DNA of 28,669 nucleotides from the NCBI GenBank assembly GCA_041287865.1, contig JBGGMV010000044.1, forward strand, positions 1 through 28,669. The letters are read 5' to 3'. The notes under the pieces are model-generated. The model was not told where the DNA came from and made no database searches. It was given only the letters and a program-made list of their open reading frames with translations. The stretch is from JAPWJZ01 sp041287865. GTDB taxonomy: Bacteria > Pseudomonadota > Alphaproteobacteria > Micavibrionales > UBA2020. This document shows, in pieces, positions 1 to 7,490 of the stretch (position 1 is its first letter; the number at the start of each line of letters is the position of its first letter). A program made the position numbers and the translations under genes.

Positions 1-801
1 GAGCAGGGCCGCTTCGTAATTGGAATACCCCGCCAGCGTCTCGCGCAGAATATCTGCGCCGCCCTTGATCAGCGCGCGGACGGCTTCGGGGGAAGGGTCT
101 TTTTTCGCCATCATTACCGATAGCGGCGTTTCGCGGAAATAGTTTTCAGCCTCGACATTCGCACCAAGGCTGATCAGCGCTTCAATCGCGGCGGCGGCGT
201 TGATGCAGTCCTTCGCATTTTCAGCAATCATCAGCAGCGCGGTATTGCCGTTGTGGTCGGCGTCCTCTACGTCGAAGCCTTCCTTTGCGGCGATGACGTG
301 GAGTGTTTTCACGTTGCCGCGCCTTGCGACGTCACGGAAAATTTTGCCCAGTGTTTGCCGGTTATATCCCTCCAGCAGCGCGCTGATTGTTTCCGCCGCC
401 TGCTGCGGCGCACGTGCGGCAATATCGTAAACGGTTTCACTGGTGAAAGTCATGTTGCGGTCCGCGCCGTTTTTTATCAGTAGCGCCGTCATATCGGCAT
501 GGCCGTAGCGCACGGCGATGTGCAGGGCGGTGCGGCCGTCGGGGCCGATCATGTTCACGTTCGCGCCGCGCTTTATCAGCAGCTCTGCGGCTTCGCGGCG
601 GTCTTCGCGCACGGCGGCGCCGAGAATCGATTCCTGCTGGATGCTGCCGGGGCGCTGGCAGGTGCCGTCTACGCCGGCACCCTTATCCAGCAGCTTTTCC
701 ATTTCTTTTATATCGCCCTGAATCGTGGCGATGAATAACGCGACGCTCAGCTCGCCGTAAGTCTTGATGCGATTTTGGTATTCGTTGTTGTCGTTGGCCA
801 T
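1..801 (-). CDS. Ankyrin-repeat protein, C-terminus cut by window edge
   Basis: The reverse strand is open from an ATG at 801 to the left edge, giving 267 codons without a stop. The translation has clear ankyrin repeats: GADVDG-type turns, DGRTALHIAVRYGHADM at about residues 89-105, then LLIKNGAD, NGNTALLMIAENA, LISLGANVEAEN and ETPLSVMMA followed by LIKGGADI. I count roughly five or six repeats. No signal peptide or membrane segment is visible, so a cytoplasmic protein-binding scaffold is the natural inference; the partner is unknown. The start is supported because an upstream in-frame ATG at 834 is followed at once by TGA. The ribosome binding site is weak. A divergent promoter pair separates it from the gene at 944. 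Confidence 0.85.
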   Translation of the reverse strand, partial: MANDNNEYQNRIKTYGELSVALFIATIQGDIKEMEKLLDKGAGVDGTCQRPGSIQQESILGAAVREDRREAAELLIKRGANVNMIGPDGRTALHIAVRYGHADMTALLIKNGADRNMTFTSETVYDIAARAPQQAAETISALLEGYNRQTLGKIFRDVARRGNVKTLHVIAAKEGFDVEDADHNGNTALLMIAENAKDCINAAAAIEALISLGANVEAENYFRETPLSVMMAKKDPSPEAVRALIKGGADILRETLAGYSNYEAALL

Positions 802-854
802 GGCTTTTACCGTTTGCAGCCCGACTCAGGGCATGGCCGCAAGGCTACTACATG

Positions 855-883
855 ATTATGTTAAAAGCAATAAAGGGGGTTAA
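855..883 (-). promoter_or_regulatory. Candidate sigma70 promoter for the ankyrin gene
   Basis: On the minus strand, TTAACC (878-883) and CATAAT (855-860) are separated by 17 bases. Transcription would start near 848, about 47 bases before the ATG at 801. The -35 box is imperfect, so this is a moderate call. Confidence 0.35.
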
Positions 884-891
884 GAATTTAA

Positions 892-921
892 TTGACATAA
901 TAACTGAATATTGGCTATTCT
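892..921 (+). promoter_or_regulatory. Sigma70-type promoter for the gene at 944
   Basis: A perfect TTGACA (892-897) is followed after 18 bases by TATTCT (916-921). The predicted transcript start, near 928, rules out the TTG at 911 as a start codon and supports the ATG at 944, leaving a leader of only about 16 bases. Confidence 0.6.
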
Positions 922-943
922 GGCCCCCTTTCACGAGGACTCC

Positions 944-1453
944 ATGCTGCTGCCCAAGAAAACCGAAAAGATGACCGACGAAGAGCTGGATAAAGGCCTG
1001 AAACAGGCCGAGGTCAAGCAACAGGTCATGCACAAATACCATTCCAAGGCGGCGGGGCCCGTCGCCTGCGCGCTGATCGCTGCCGCATGGTGGGTGGGCA
1101 AGGCCGCTTTCGCGTCGGGCAATCTTTACCTGATGCTGGGCGGCATGGTGGCCGCCGCCGCGATTCCGGCCGTGGGCGCGATTGTCTATGCCATCGGCTG
1201 GACGCGCATTTGCAACGGCCTGATGGGCAAATGGCACAACGACAAGGAAAAGATCGGCAAGGAGCAGAAGAAACGCGCCTTCGAAAAAACTCCCGCCTTT
1301 ATCGAGGCCGCGATCAAGCTGAAGGACGACATTAAAAAAGCCTTCAACGACGCCGTCGACAAGGCCTTCAATCACGGCACCGAAAAAGAGCTGAAGGTGA
1401 AAAAGCCGCTGCAGCTGAAAACCGCCGCGCCTAAAAAGAAATCAATCTTCTGA
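944..1453 (+). CDS. Small two-helix membrane protein of unknown function
   Basis: This 169-residue protein was not recognised. An acidic and basic N-terminal stretch precedes two hydrophobic segments at roughly residues 33-50 and 56-80, separated by a short polar turn. The rest is a lysine-rich, helix-prone tail ending in a cluster of basic residues. That layout suggests a hairpin in the inner membrane with both ends in the cytoplasm, the basic tail perhaps touching nucleic acid or lipid headgroups (inference). ATG 944 was chosen over TTG 911 because GAGGA lies just upstream and TTG 911 falls within the promoter. Its last 12 bases overlap the end of mltG on the other strand, so the two genes are convergent with no room for a separate terminator. 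Confidence 0.7.
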   Translation: MLLPKKTEKMTDEELDKGLKQAEVKQQVMHKYHSKAAGPVACALIAAAWWVGKAAFASGNLYLMLGGMVAAAAIPAVGAIVYAIGWTRICNGLMGKWHNDKEKIGKEQKKRAFEKTPAFIEAAIKLKDDIKKAFNDAVDKAFNHGTEKELKVKKPLQLKTAAPKKKSIF

Positions 1454-2437
1454 GGACTTCTTCTGCTTGCGCTGGAATTCGCGCCATTTGCCGACGTTGC
1501 GGTCGTGCTCGGCCAGCGTCTTGCCGAAAGCATGGCCGCCCGTGCCGTCCGCCACGAAATAGATATATTCATGCGCTTCCGGCTTGATCACCGCCTCCAG
1601 CGACGCGCGGCCGGGGTTGGCGATGGGCGTCGGCGGCAGGCCGGCGGTGTAATAGGTGTTATAAGGCGAAGCGTAGTTGAGGTCCGTGCGCATCAGCGGG
1701 CGGTCCAGTTTTTCCTTGCCCTCGGTGATCGCGTAAATCACCGTCGGGTCTGACTGCAGCGGCATGCCGATTTTAAGGCGGTTGTAGAAAACGCCAGCCA
1801 CTTTCGCGCGCTCGGCGGCGATGCCGGTTTCTTTCTCCACGACGCTTGCCAGCACCACGGCTTCCTCGGGCGTTTTCAGCAGGCTGTCCGTCGCGCGGTT
1901 CTTCCAGACGTCGGCCAGCGTGTCCTGCATGGCTTTTTTCATGCGGGCGACCAGGTCCTCGCGTTTTTCGTGATAGGTGTAGTTATAGGTTTCGGGCAGC
2001 AGCGATCCGTCGGGCGGCGTCGCCGTTATCGTGCCCTCCATCGCCTCGGCGTTGTTGACCAGAGCGATGATCTCGACCGATGTCAGGCCTTCGGGGATGG
2101 TCAGCTGCCGCTGATAGGTTTTGCCGGTCTGCAGCATCTTGATCACATCTTCGGTACTGGACTGCGCTTCCAGCATATATTCGCCGGCGCGTAAGGGGCC
2201 GTCGCCCTTCATCAGGAAGGCGCCCGCGCGAAAGACGTTTTCATCATCGATGGCGCCCGCCGATTTCAGCGTCGAGGCGATTTTCTTGCCGGAGCTGCCA
2301 GCCTCGATAAACACCAGCGTTTCTTTGGTCAATGGCCCGGGCGCGGGGAGCAGGGCCTGCAGGTACAGCCATCCCGCCGCAGCGGCACAGGCGGCCATGA
2401 GTGCCACAAAGGCAAGGAATGCGATAAAGCCCTTCAA
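1442..2437 (-). CDS. mltG: Endolytic murein transglycosylase MltG (YceG-like)
   Basis: MltG cleaves nascent glycan strands inside the chain at the inner membrane and is thought to set glycan length together with the PBPs. The 331-residue product has one N-terminal membrane anchor (about residues 4-28), a LysM-like region, then the YceG catalytic domain. The conserved core is visible: VVEKETGIAAER around residue 200, with the catalytic glutamate in EKET (about E201), followed by FYNRL, MPLQSDPTVIYA and YNTYYTAGLPPTPIANPG. The start is TTG, directly after the fabF stop codon, with AAGAAGG five bases upstream inside the fabF end. This implies translational coupling in an acpP-fabF-mltG unit, a common order in proteobacteria. 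Confidence 0.95.
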   Translation of the reverse strand: MKGFIAFLAFVALMAACAAAAGWLYLQALLPAPGPLTKETLVFIEAGSSGKKIASTLKSAGAIDDENVFRAGAFLMKGDGPLRAGEYMLEAQSSTEDVIKMLQTGKTYQRQLTIPEGLTSVEIIALVNNAEAMEGTITATPPDGSLLPETYNYTYHEKREDLVARMKKAMQDTLADVWKNRATDSLLKTPEEAVVLASVVEKETGIAAERAKVAGVFYNRLKIGMPLQSDPTVIYAITEGKEKLDRPLMRTDLNYASPYNTYYTAGLPPTPIANPGRASLEAVIKPEAHEYIYFVADGTGGHAFGKTLAEHDRNVGKWREFQRKQKKSSED

Positions 2438-3709
2438 TTAAACCTTCTTGAACACCAGCGAGGCATTTGTCCCGCCGAAGCCGAAAGAGTTGGAGAGCGC
2501 GATATTGACGTTGCGCTGCTTGGCCGTATGCGGCACAAGGTCGAGCCCCGCCGCCACGTCCGAAGGATTGTCGAGGTTGAGTGTCGGCGGCACGACGCCG
2601 GTCTTGATTGCCATCAGGCTAAAAATCGCCTCGACAGCGCCCGCCGCGCCCAGCAGGTGGCCGATCGCGGATTTGGTCGACGACAGGCTGATTTTCTTCA
2701 TCGCATCGCCGAACAGGCGCTTGGTCGCGCCCAGTTCAATGTCGTCGCCGAGCGGCGTCGAGGTGCCATGCGCGTTGATGTAATCCACTTGATCAGGATT
2801 GATCTGCGCGCGTTTTAGCGCGGCCTGCATGGCGCGGAAACCGCCGTTGCCGTCTTCGGCCGGGCTGGTCACGTGATAGGCGTCGCCGGACAGGCCATAG
2901 CCGATCACTTCGCCGTAAATCTTCGCGCCGCGTTTCTTCGCGTGCTCGTATTCCTCCAGCACCACGACGCCGGCGCCTTCCGCAATCACGAAACCATCAC
3001 GACCCTTGTCGAAGGGGCGCGAGGCGCGTTCGGGCGTTTCATTGTATCCGGTCGACAGCGCGCGGCAGGCGGCGAAACCGCCCACGCCCACGCGGCAGAT
3101 CGCGGCTTCGGAACCGCCGGCCACCATCACGTCGGCGTCGTCAAAGGCAATCAGGCGCGCGGCGTCGCCGATCGCGTGGCTGCCCGTCGCGCAGGCCGTC
3201 ACGACGGCATGGTTGGGGCCTTTGAATCCGTAGCGAATTGAAACTTGTCCCGATGTCAGGTTGATCAACGAGGAGGGGATAAAGAAGGGCGAGATGCGGC
3301 GCGGGCCCTTTTCCTGCATCATGATCGAGGTGTCTTGAATATTGATAAGCCCGCCGATGCCCGATCCGATAAGAACGCCGGTGCGGCAGCGGTCTTCGTC
3401 GCCCTCGGGTTTCCAGCCGCTGTCTTCCACCGCATCCACCGCGGCCGCGTAGCCGAGCTGGATGAAGAAATCCATTTTCTTCTGTTCTTTGTGCTCGATG
3501 TACTTGCCGATATCGAGCGTGCCGGGGGATGAATCGGTTTCGGTCTTCAGCGGCACTTCGCCGGCCACTTGCGAGGGCAGGTCGGAGGCGTCGAACGCCT
3601 TGATCTTGCGCAGGCCGGATTTGCCGGCGGTGAGCTGCTGCCAGTTGTGGTCGAGCCCGAGCCCAAGCGGACTGACGATGCCCATGCCGGTGACGACGAC
3701 GCGTCTCAT
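2438..3709 (-). CDS. fabF: Beta-ketoacyl-ACP synthase II
   Basis: FabF condenses malonyl-ACP with acyl-ACP in type II fatty acid elongation in the cytoplasm. The 423-residue length is normal. The thiolase-fold triad is intact: Cys173 in VTACATGSH, His314 in INAHGTSTPLGD and His351 in KSAIGHLLGAAGAVE; the C-terminal GFGGTNA glycine loop is also present. The start is ATG 3709 with a modest GGGGA upstream. The gene lies 87 bases downstream of acpP, across a terminator-like hairpin, and abuts mltG. That arrangement would allow acpP to be expressed at a higher level than fabF. Confidence 0.97.
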   Translation of the reverse strand: MRRVVVTGMGIVSPLGLGLDHNWQQLTAGKSGLRKIKAFDASDLPSQVAGEVPLKTETDSSPGTLDIGKYIEHKEQKKMDFFIQLGYAAAVDAVEDSGWKPEGDEDRCRTGVLIGSGIGGLINIQDTSIMMQEKGPRRISPFFIPSSLINLTSGQVSIRYGFKGPNHAVVTACATGSHAIGDAARLIAFDDADVMVAGGSEAAICRVGVGGFAACRALSTGYNETPERASRPFDKGRDGFVIAEGAGVVVLEEYEHAKKRGAKIYGEVIGYGLSGDAYHVTSPAEDGNGGFRAMQAALKRAQINPDQVDYINAHGTSTPLGDDIELGATKRLFGDAMKKISLSSTKSAIGHLLGAAGAVEAIFSLMAIKTGVVPPTLNLDNPSDVAAGLDLVPHTAKQRNVNIALSNSFGFGGTNASLVFKKV

Positions 3710-3735
3710 TCAGAAAATCCCCGTGGTGTCATGAG

Positions 3736-3777
3736 AAAATGGCCCCGATCCGTTTGAAACAGAAGCGGGGCCATTTT
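3736..3777 (-). terminator. Terminator or attenuator hairpin between acpP and fabF
   Basis: A perfect 12-base inverted repeat (3736-3747 and 3766-3777, core ATGGCCCCG) with an 18-base loop ends in a T-run on the minus strand. It sits after the acpP stop and before fabF. Partial termination here would give more acpP than fabF transcript, as expected for an abundant carrier protein. Confidence 0.65.
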
Positions 3778-3796
3778 AACTGGAAGAAAGTCGCTG

Positions 3797-4039
3797 TTAA
3801 GCGGCCTTCGCGTTCTGCTGGATGAACGAGATCGCGTCTTTCACGGTCTGGATTTTTTCCGCCGCGTCGTCGGGAATCTCGATGCCGAATTCTTCTTCGA
3901 ATGCCATGACCAGCTCAACCGTGTCGAGGCTGTCAGCGCCCAGATCGTCGATGAAGCTTGCGCTGTCGGTGACTTTTTCGCCATCTACGCCCAGGTGCTC
4001 GACCACGATTTTCTTGACGCGCTCGTTGATGTTGCTCAT
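3797..4039 (-). CDS. acpP: Acyl carrier protein
   Basis: AcpP carries growing acyl chains on a phosphopantetheine arm and serves fatty acid, lipid A and phospholipid synthesis. The product is 80 residues, acidic, with the DSL attachment motif at Ser37 (DDLGADSLDTVELVMAFEE). The start is ATG 4039 rather than the in-frame TTG six bases upstream, because GAGGAAA is correctly placed for the ATG and the family begins MS-N/D. It heads the acpP-fabF-mltG unit. fabD and fabG, its usual upstream neighbours, are 2.2 kb away behind unrelated genes. Confidence 0.97.
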   Translation of the reverse strand: MSNINERVKKIVVEHLGVDGEKVTDSASFIDDLGADSLDTVELVMAFEEEFGIEIPDDAAEKIQTVKDAISFIQQNAKAA

Positions 4040-4096
4040 ATCCAATTTCCTCGTCGGTTACGTTAAAACTTGATCACATTGCTCAGTGTGAAGGTG

Positions 4097-4124
4097 TAAA
4101 TATCACACAATTGCTGCTTTGCAA
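4097..4124 (-). promoter_or_regulatory. Candidate promoter for acpP-fabF-mltG
   Basis: On the minus strand, TTGCAA (4119-4124) and TATTTA (4097-4102) are 16 bases apart. Transcription would begin near 4090 and leave a leader of about 50 bases. The rest of the gap, 4125-4260, shows no gene or clear RNA element. Confidence 0.5.
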
Positions 4125-4260
4125 ACAGGGCAAAACAGGCGTTTTCATAGTATGAAATAAGGCCGGAGTCCAAGCTTTTCCAGCATCGAAAACAGGCCCT
4201 GCGCACATCTGTTCAAGAAAAACCAGTTAAATCAATCAGGTACATAAAAACGGGTTTTCT

Positions 4261-4289
4261 TTGACAAGAGCTCTCTCGCGGCATATTTA
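4261..4289 (+). promoter_or_regulatory. Strong sigma70-type promoter for the secreted protein gene
   Basis: A perfect TTGACA (4261-4266), a 17-base spacer and TATTTA (4284-4289) predict a start near 4296, 23 bases before the ATG at 4319. Confidence 0.7.
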
Positions 4290-4318
4290 TACGTAAATCA
4301 CATCGAGGTCCTAAAAAC

Positions 4319-4840
4319 ATGCGCAAACTCTGGCTGACGCCTGTCTTCACGCTGGCTGCTTTTTTTGGCGGCGCCGCTATGGCGCAGGAAACGCCCGCGG
4401 TGCCCGCACCACAAATCGACGCGCAGTGGAAGGTGCAGCCCGACACCAAGCTCGATCTCACGCTTACCGCGCCAAAATATAAGTATGACTCGACTGAATT
4501 CCGCCTTGCGCCAATGCCGAAGGAATTCGACGGCAGGCCCTCCGGCTTCGTCGGCCGCGCCGTGGAATTCTTTGACGAACACAGCGTCAAGGGCGACAGC
4601 ATGTTCGACACCGCGCTGGAAAAGGATATCGGCGGCGGATTCTCTATCGCCGCAGGTTCGGTCGATATGCGCAAGAGCTCCGGTCCGCAGGCGGCAGCAC
4701 GGCAGACGGCGCGCATCATGACCGGCCTGCCCGACAGCGAAACGCGCGAACTGCGCCGCGCCCTTGCGGGCGGCATGCCGCGAGAAAAACACGGTGACGG
4801 CGTGGGCGTCGCCATCCGTTTCCGCATCGGCCTTAAATAA
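4319..4840 (+). CDS. Secreted protein of unknown function
   Basis: This 173-residue protein was not assigned to a family. Residues 1-22 form a signal peptide: basic MRK, a hydrophobic core, and AMA just before QET, so cleavage between 22 and 23 is likely. A short proline and alanine stretch follows, then a polar mature domain of about 145 residues with no cysteine and no further membrane segment. The last residues alternate polar and hydrophobic, but a beta-barrel signal is not convincing. A near-consensus promoter precedes it and AGG lies ten bases before the ATG. It is a lone plus-strand gene between the two fatty-acid blocks, and it converges on the VOC-fold gene with only three bases between stop codons. 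Confidence 0.65.
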   Translation: MRKLWLTPVFTLAAFFGGAAMAQETPAVPAPQIDAQWKVQPDTKLDLTLTAPKYKYDSTEFRLAPMPKEFDGRPSGFVGRAVEFFDEHSVKGDSMFDTALEKDIGGGFSIAAGSVDMRKSSGPQAAARQTARIMTGLPDSETRELRRALAGGMPREKHGDGVGVAIRFRIGLK

Positions 4841-4843
4841 AGG

Positions 4844-5281
4844 TTATTTCGGCTGGAATTTCGACAGGTCGAGCGTGCCGTCTTTTTTATTCGGCATCAT
4901 CGGGTTCCACGCGACTTCCCACAAATGCCCGTCGGGGCAGGTGAAATAGCCGCTGTGGCCGCCCCAGAAAACGTCCTGCGCGGGTTTTTTGATTTTTGCG
5001 CCCAGTTTTTGTGCGCGTTTCAGGAAAGGCGCGACGTCTTTCTTCTTTGCCACGTTATGCGCCAGCGCGATACCGCGGAACCCGCTGCCCTTGGCGGATT
5101 GTTTTGAATCTTTCGCAAGGCTTTCGCGCGACCAGAGCGCCAGCACCCAGCCGCCTTGGTCAAAAAACGTCACGTCTTTATTACTGCTGGTCAGCGGTTT
5201 CCAGCCGAAGAGCGCGCGGTAGAATTTCCGCGCGGCGGCATGGTCTTTAACGCCCAGCGTGACGAAGGTGCAGCGCTTCAC
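4844..5281 (-). CDS. VOC-superfamily (glyoxalase/bleomycin-resistance fold) protein
   Basis: The 145-residue product matches the vicinal oxygen chelate fold. It begins FVTLGVKDHAAARKFYRALFGW, a typical first beta-alpha unit, and closes with GYFTCPDGHLWEVAWNP, the usual last strand. Members include glyoxalases, dioxygenases and drug-binding proteins, and the specific substrate cannot be read from sequence. Where many relatives have an acidic or neutral residue before PDG, this one has Cys, and several expected metal ligands are not obvious, so a binding role is possible. It starts at GTG seven bases after the stop of the 77-residue gene upstream and probably shares its promoter. Confidence 0.8.
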   Translation of the reverse strand: MKRCTFVTLGVKDHAAARKFYRALFGWKPLTSSNKDVTFFDQGGWVLALWSRESLAKDSKQSAKGSGFRGIALAHNVAKKKDVAPFLKRAQKLGAKIKKPAQDVFWGGHSGYFTCPDGHLWEVAWNPMMPNKKDGTLDLSKFQPK

Positions 5282-5288
5282 TGCAGGC

Positions 5289-5522
5289 TCAGAACATATA
5301 AACGCGCCACTTGTTGTCGGCGCCCTGCGTCAGGTTGATCGTGACCTGGTTTGCGGGGGGCATGACGCAAGCGCCGCCGCCCTGGCCGACCTTGTTGAAG
5401 CTGACGGTCAGGCCGTTTTCTTTGGCGACCTTGCGGATGTCGGCGGCAACGGGGTCTTGCGGATCCTTGGTGTCCACGACCTTGTTTTTGAACTGGTCGA
5501 AAAGATAGGAATAATCGCGCAT
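5289..5522 (-). CDS. Conserved-looking 77-residue protein, function unknown
   Basis: The small soluble protein is not recognised. It has a charged helical N-terminal half and a C-terminal half rich in glycine and beta-prone residues (GQGGGACVMPPANQVTINL) ending KWRVYMF. No signal peptide or membrane segment is visible. It is very likely real: a strong AAGGAG sits six bases before ATG 5522, and a near-consensus promoter lies just upstream. The VOC-fold gene follows after seven bases, so the two probably form a small operon of their own. Confidence 0.7.
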   Translation of the reverse strand: MRDYSYLFDQFKNKVVDTKDPQDPVAADIRKVAKENGLTVSFNKVGQGGGACVMPPANQVTINLTQGADNKWRVYMF

Positions 5523-5565
5523 GGGGGCTCCTTGAAATACGGTTTAAAAACGTGAATGCGGGGAA

Positions 5566-5594
5566 GGTATAGGACGCGGCAGTAGATATGTCAA
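5566..5594 (-). promoter_or_regulatory. Sigma70-type promoter for the 77-residue gene and VOC gene
   Basis: On the minus strand, TTGACA (5589-5594), a 17-base spacer and TATACC (5566-5571) predict a start near 5559. The -35 box lies within a 7-base inverted repeat, GATATGT (5585-5591) and ACATATC (5605-5611). That repeat could be an operator, though this is weakly supported. Confidence 0.65.
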
Positions 5595-5609
5595 CTATCT
5601 TTTAACATA

Positions 5610-6287
5610 TCATATTTTGTAGCTTACCGCCCCGTTAACGAGTGACAGAACCCCATCCAGCGCCAGCTCCTTCACGATCTGCTCGCCGCGTGGCGGCTTG
5701 ATCTTCAGGTGCGATTCCAGGGAATTGATCAATTTTTTGCCTGTGGTGGGGCGGCGCTTGCCCGCGCGTTTCAGGAAGGCCAAGGCTTCGGCATAAAGGT
5801 CGTCGCGTTTGGCGGCAAGGGCAGGGGCTTTCGGCGCGGGCGCGGGTTTCGCGGCGGGCTTGGGTGCTGCGGCCTTGCGTTGCACGGGCTTCGCGACAGG
5901 CGCAGGTTTCGCGGCTTTCGCAGGAGCAGCGCGTGTCGTGCCTTTGCGTTCACAGGCAATACCGAGGCTCTGCACATGGCGCACCAGCGGATCGAAATCA
6001 TGGTCATTTGAAATCACCACGAATTCGCCGTAAGGCTCCTCCACCAGTATCTTGCCAAAGTAAAAGGCAAGGTGGAAATCGAGGTTGTTGTTGCCGTCTT
6101 CCGATATCGGCACCAGATCGACGCGGATGCCACGCCGCATTGCGTCCTGCACGAAATCGGCCTTCGGCTTCTGACCTTTGCCGACGAAAAGAACTGCGCG
6201 CCTGTGCGCGGGCAGGTCTTTCAGGCCTGAATCCCGCACGTTCTGGTAGTCGATGAGAAGAATGGTGTCGTTAAAAAGATTTGCCAT
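5610..6287 (-). CDS. NYN/PIN-like nuclease-fold protein with C-terminal helical domain
   Basis: Residues 1-112 match the NYN (LabA/DUF88, PIN-like) fold. Acidic positions sit where this family binds metal: Asp13 in LLIDYQNV, Asp70 in NNLDFHLAFY, and Asp95/Asp97 in ISNDHDFDPL. An alanine, proline and lysine linker (about 113-160) leads to a C-terminal domain of about 60 residues (DDLYAEALAFLKRAG to VSYKI) that resembles a small winged-helix or OST-HTH-like unit. An RNA-cleaving or RNA-binding role is the family expectation, but the target is unknown. The ATG overlaps the fabG stop (TAATG), so translation is probably coupled to fabG. Confidence 0.8.
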   Translation of the reverse strand: MANLFNDTILLIDYQNVRDSGLKDLPAHRRAVLFVGKGQKPKADFVQDAMRRGIRVDLVPISEDGNNNLDFHLAFYFGKILVEEPYGEFVVISNDHDFDPLVRHVQSLGIACERKGTTRAAPAKAAKPAPVAKPVQRKAAAPKPAAKPAPAPKAPALAAKRDDLYAEALAFLKRAGKRRPTTGKKLINSLESHLKIKPPRGEQIVKELALDGVLSLVNGAVSYKI

Positions 6288-7024
6288 TAAATCATCGCCA
6301 TCCCGCCATTGACGTGAAGCGTCTGGCCGGTGACGTATTTGGCTTCATCCGATGCAAGGTAAACGACGGAGGCCGCGATATCTTCCGAGGTGCCCATGGC
6401 GCCGGCGGGGATGGTCGCGTTGATCTTGGCTTTTTGTTCTTCATTCAGCGCTTCGGTCATCGGCGTGGCGATGAAACCGGGGGCGATGCAATTGACCGTG
6501 ATGCCGCGCGAGGCGACTTCGGCGGCCATCGATTTGCTCATGCCGATCATGCCGGCCTTCGATGCGCAGTAATTCGCCTGCCCCGGGTTGCCCGTGACGC
6601 CGACGACGGAGGTGATATTGATGATGCGGCCAAAACGGCGTTTCATCATGCCGCGAATGGCCGCGCGGGTCAGGCGAAACGGCGCGGTCAGGTTAACGTC
6701 CTGCACAACCTGCCAGTCTTCGTCCTTCATGCGCATAAACAAGCCGTCTTTCGTCAGGCCCGCGTTATTCACAAGAATATCGACCTGGCCCATTTTTTCT
6801 TCTGCCGATTTGATCAGCGCTTCGGCGGCTTCCGCCGTGGCAAGGTCGCCGGGCAGCACATGCGCGCCCGCGCCGATTTCGGTGGCGAGTTTTTGCAGCG
6901 CTTCCACGTTACGGCCCGCAAGGCCGACTTCCGCGCCCTGCGCCTTCAGCGCCTTGGCGATCGCGCCGCCGATGCCGCCCGATGCGCCCGTGACAAGCGC
7001 TTTTTTGCCGGTGAGATTGAACAT
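6287..7024 (-). CDS. fabG: 3-oxoacyl-ACP reductase
   Basis: FabG performs the NADPH-dependent reduction of 3-oxoacyl-ACP, the second step of each fatty acid elongation cycle. The 245-residue product is a classical short-chain dehydrogenase: cofactor motif TGASGGIG at 12-19, NNAG at 86-89, catalytic Ser139, Tyr152 and Lys156 (NYCASK), and a C-terminal HVNGGMAMI, typical of FabG. ATG 7024 is preferred over a longer in-frame opening because AGGAG lies directly upstream and the protein then begins at the expected MFNLTGKKALVTG. The AGGAG overlaps the stop of the membrane-protein gene upstream, which suggests a fabD-DMT-fabG-NYN operon. Confidence 0.96.
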   Translation of the reverse strand: MFNLTGKKALVTGASGGIGGAIAKALKAQGAEVGLAGRNVEALQKLATEIGAGAHVLPGDLATAEAAEALIKSAEEKMGQVDILVNNAGLTKDGLFMRMKDEDWQVVQDVNLTAPFRLTRAAIRGMMKRRFGRIINITSVVGVTGNPGQANYCASKAGMIGMSKSMAAEVASRGITVNCIAPGFIATPMTEALNEEQKAKINATIPAGAMGTSEDIAASVVYLASDEAKYVTGQTLHVNGGMAMI

Positions 7025-7034
7025 GTTTTTTCTC

Positions 7035-7478
7035 CTAGACGGTTTTACTGAAATAATAGATGCAGCAGACGCCGGACAGAATAAGCGCGGCGCCAAAGGC
7101 CGTGCCCATATTCATCTGCGTCTCCTTGAACAGCACCCAGGCGAAGAGCGCCGTCCACAGGGGGTAAGTGATTTCCACCATGGCCGCCATGGTGGCGTTT
7201 TTCGATTTCGTCGCCAGCAGGATGAAGATATTCGCGCCTACATAAACGGCGACAGAGCCCAGCATCAGCTTCATCGCGCCATCGCCGTTTTTCAGCGCGG
7301 CGATGTCTTTTTCAAAATCGCCGCGCACAAGCCCCGCGACGACGGCGAACAAAAGGTTTCCCAGCGCCGCCGTCAGCAGCACGCCGGGGATGGAAATTTT
7401 CTTCATCAGCTGCTCGCTGACCGTATAGCTGACGCCCCAGAGGAGCGCGGCGCAGCAGGCGTAGACGAACCAGATCAA
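7035..7478 (-). CDS. Small DMT/EamA-type four-helix membrane protein
   Basis: The 147-residue hydrophobic protein has four or five membrane helices. It resembles a single half of an EamA (drug/metabolite transporter) protein, with the ATKSKNATMAAMVEITYPLWTAL segment and VLFKETQM near the end, as in EamA domains. Half-size members usually work as dimers. No substrate can be inferred. It starts at TTG 7478 with AAAGGAG seven bases upstream, partly overlapping the fabD stop. It is wedged between fabD and fabG with gaps of 12 and 10 bases, so it is co-transcribed with fatty acid synthesis genes. Confidence 0.8.
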   Translation of the reverse strand: MIWFVYACCAALLWGVSYTVSEQLMKKISIPGVLLTAALGNLLFAVVAGLVRGDFEKDIAALKNGDGAMKLMLGSVAVYVGANIFILLATKSKNATMAAMVEITYPLWTALFAWVLFKETQMNMGTAFGAALILSGVCCIYYFSKTV

Positions 7479-7490
7479 ATCCGGTCTCCT

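Noticed and set aside
7025..7096. 24-residue extension at the fabG start
   Set aside because: It overlaps the upstream membrane-protein gene. The ATG at 7024 has AGGAG and gives the standard FabG N-terminus.
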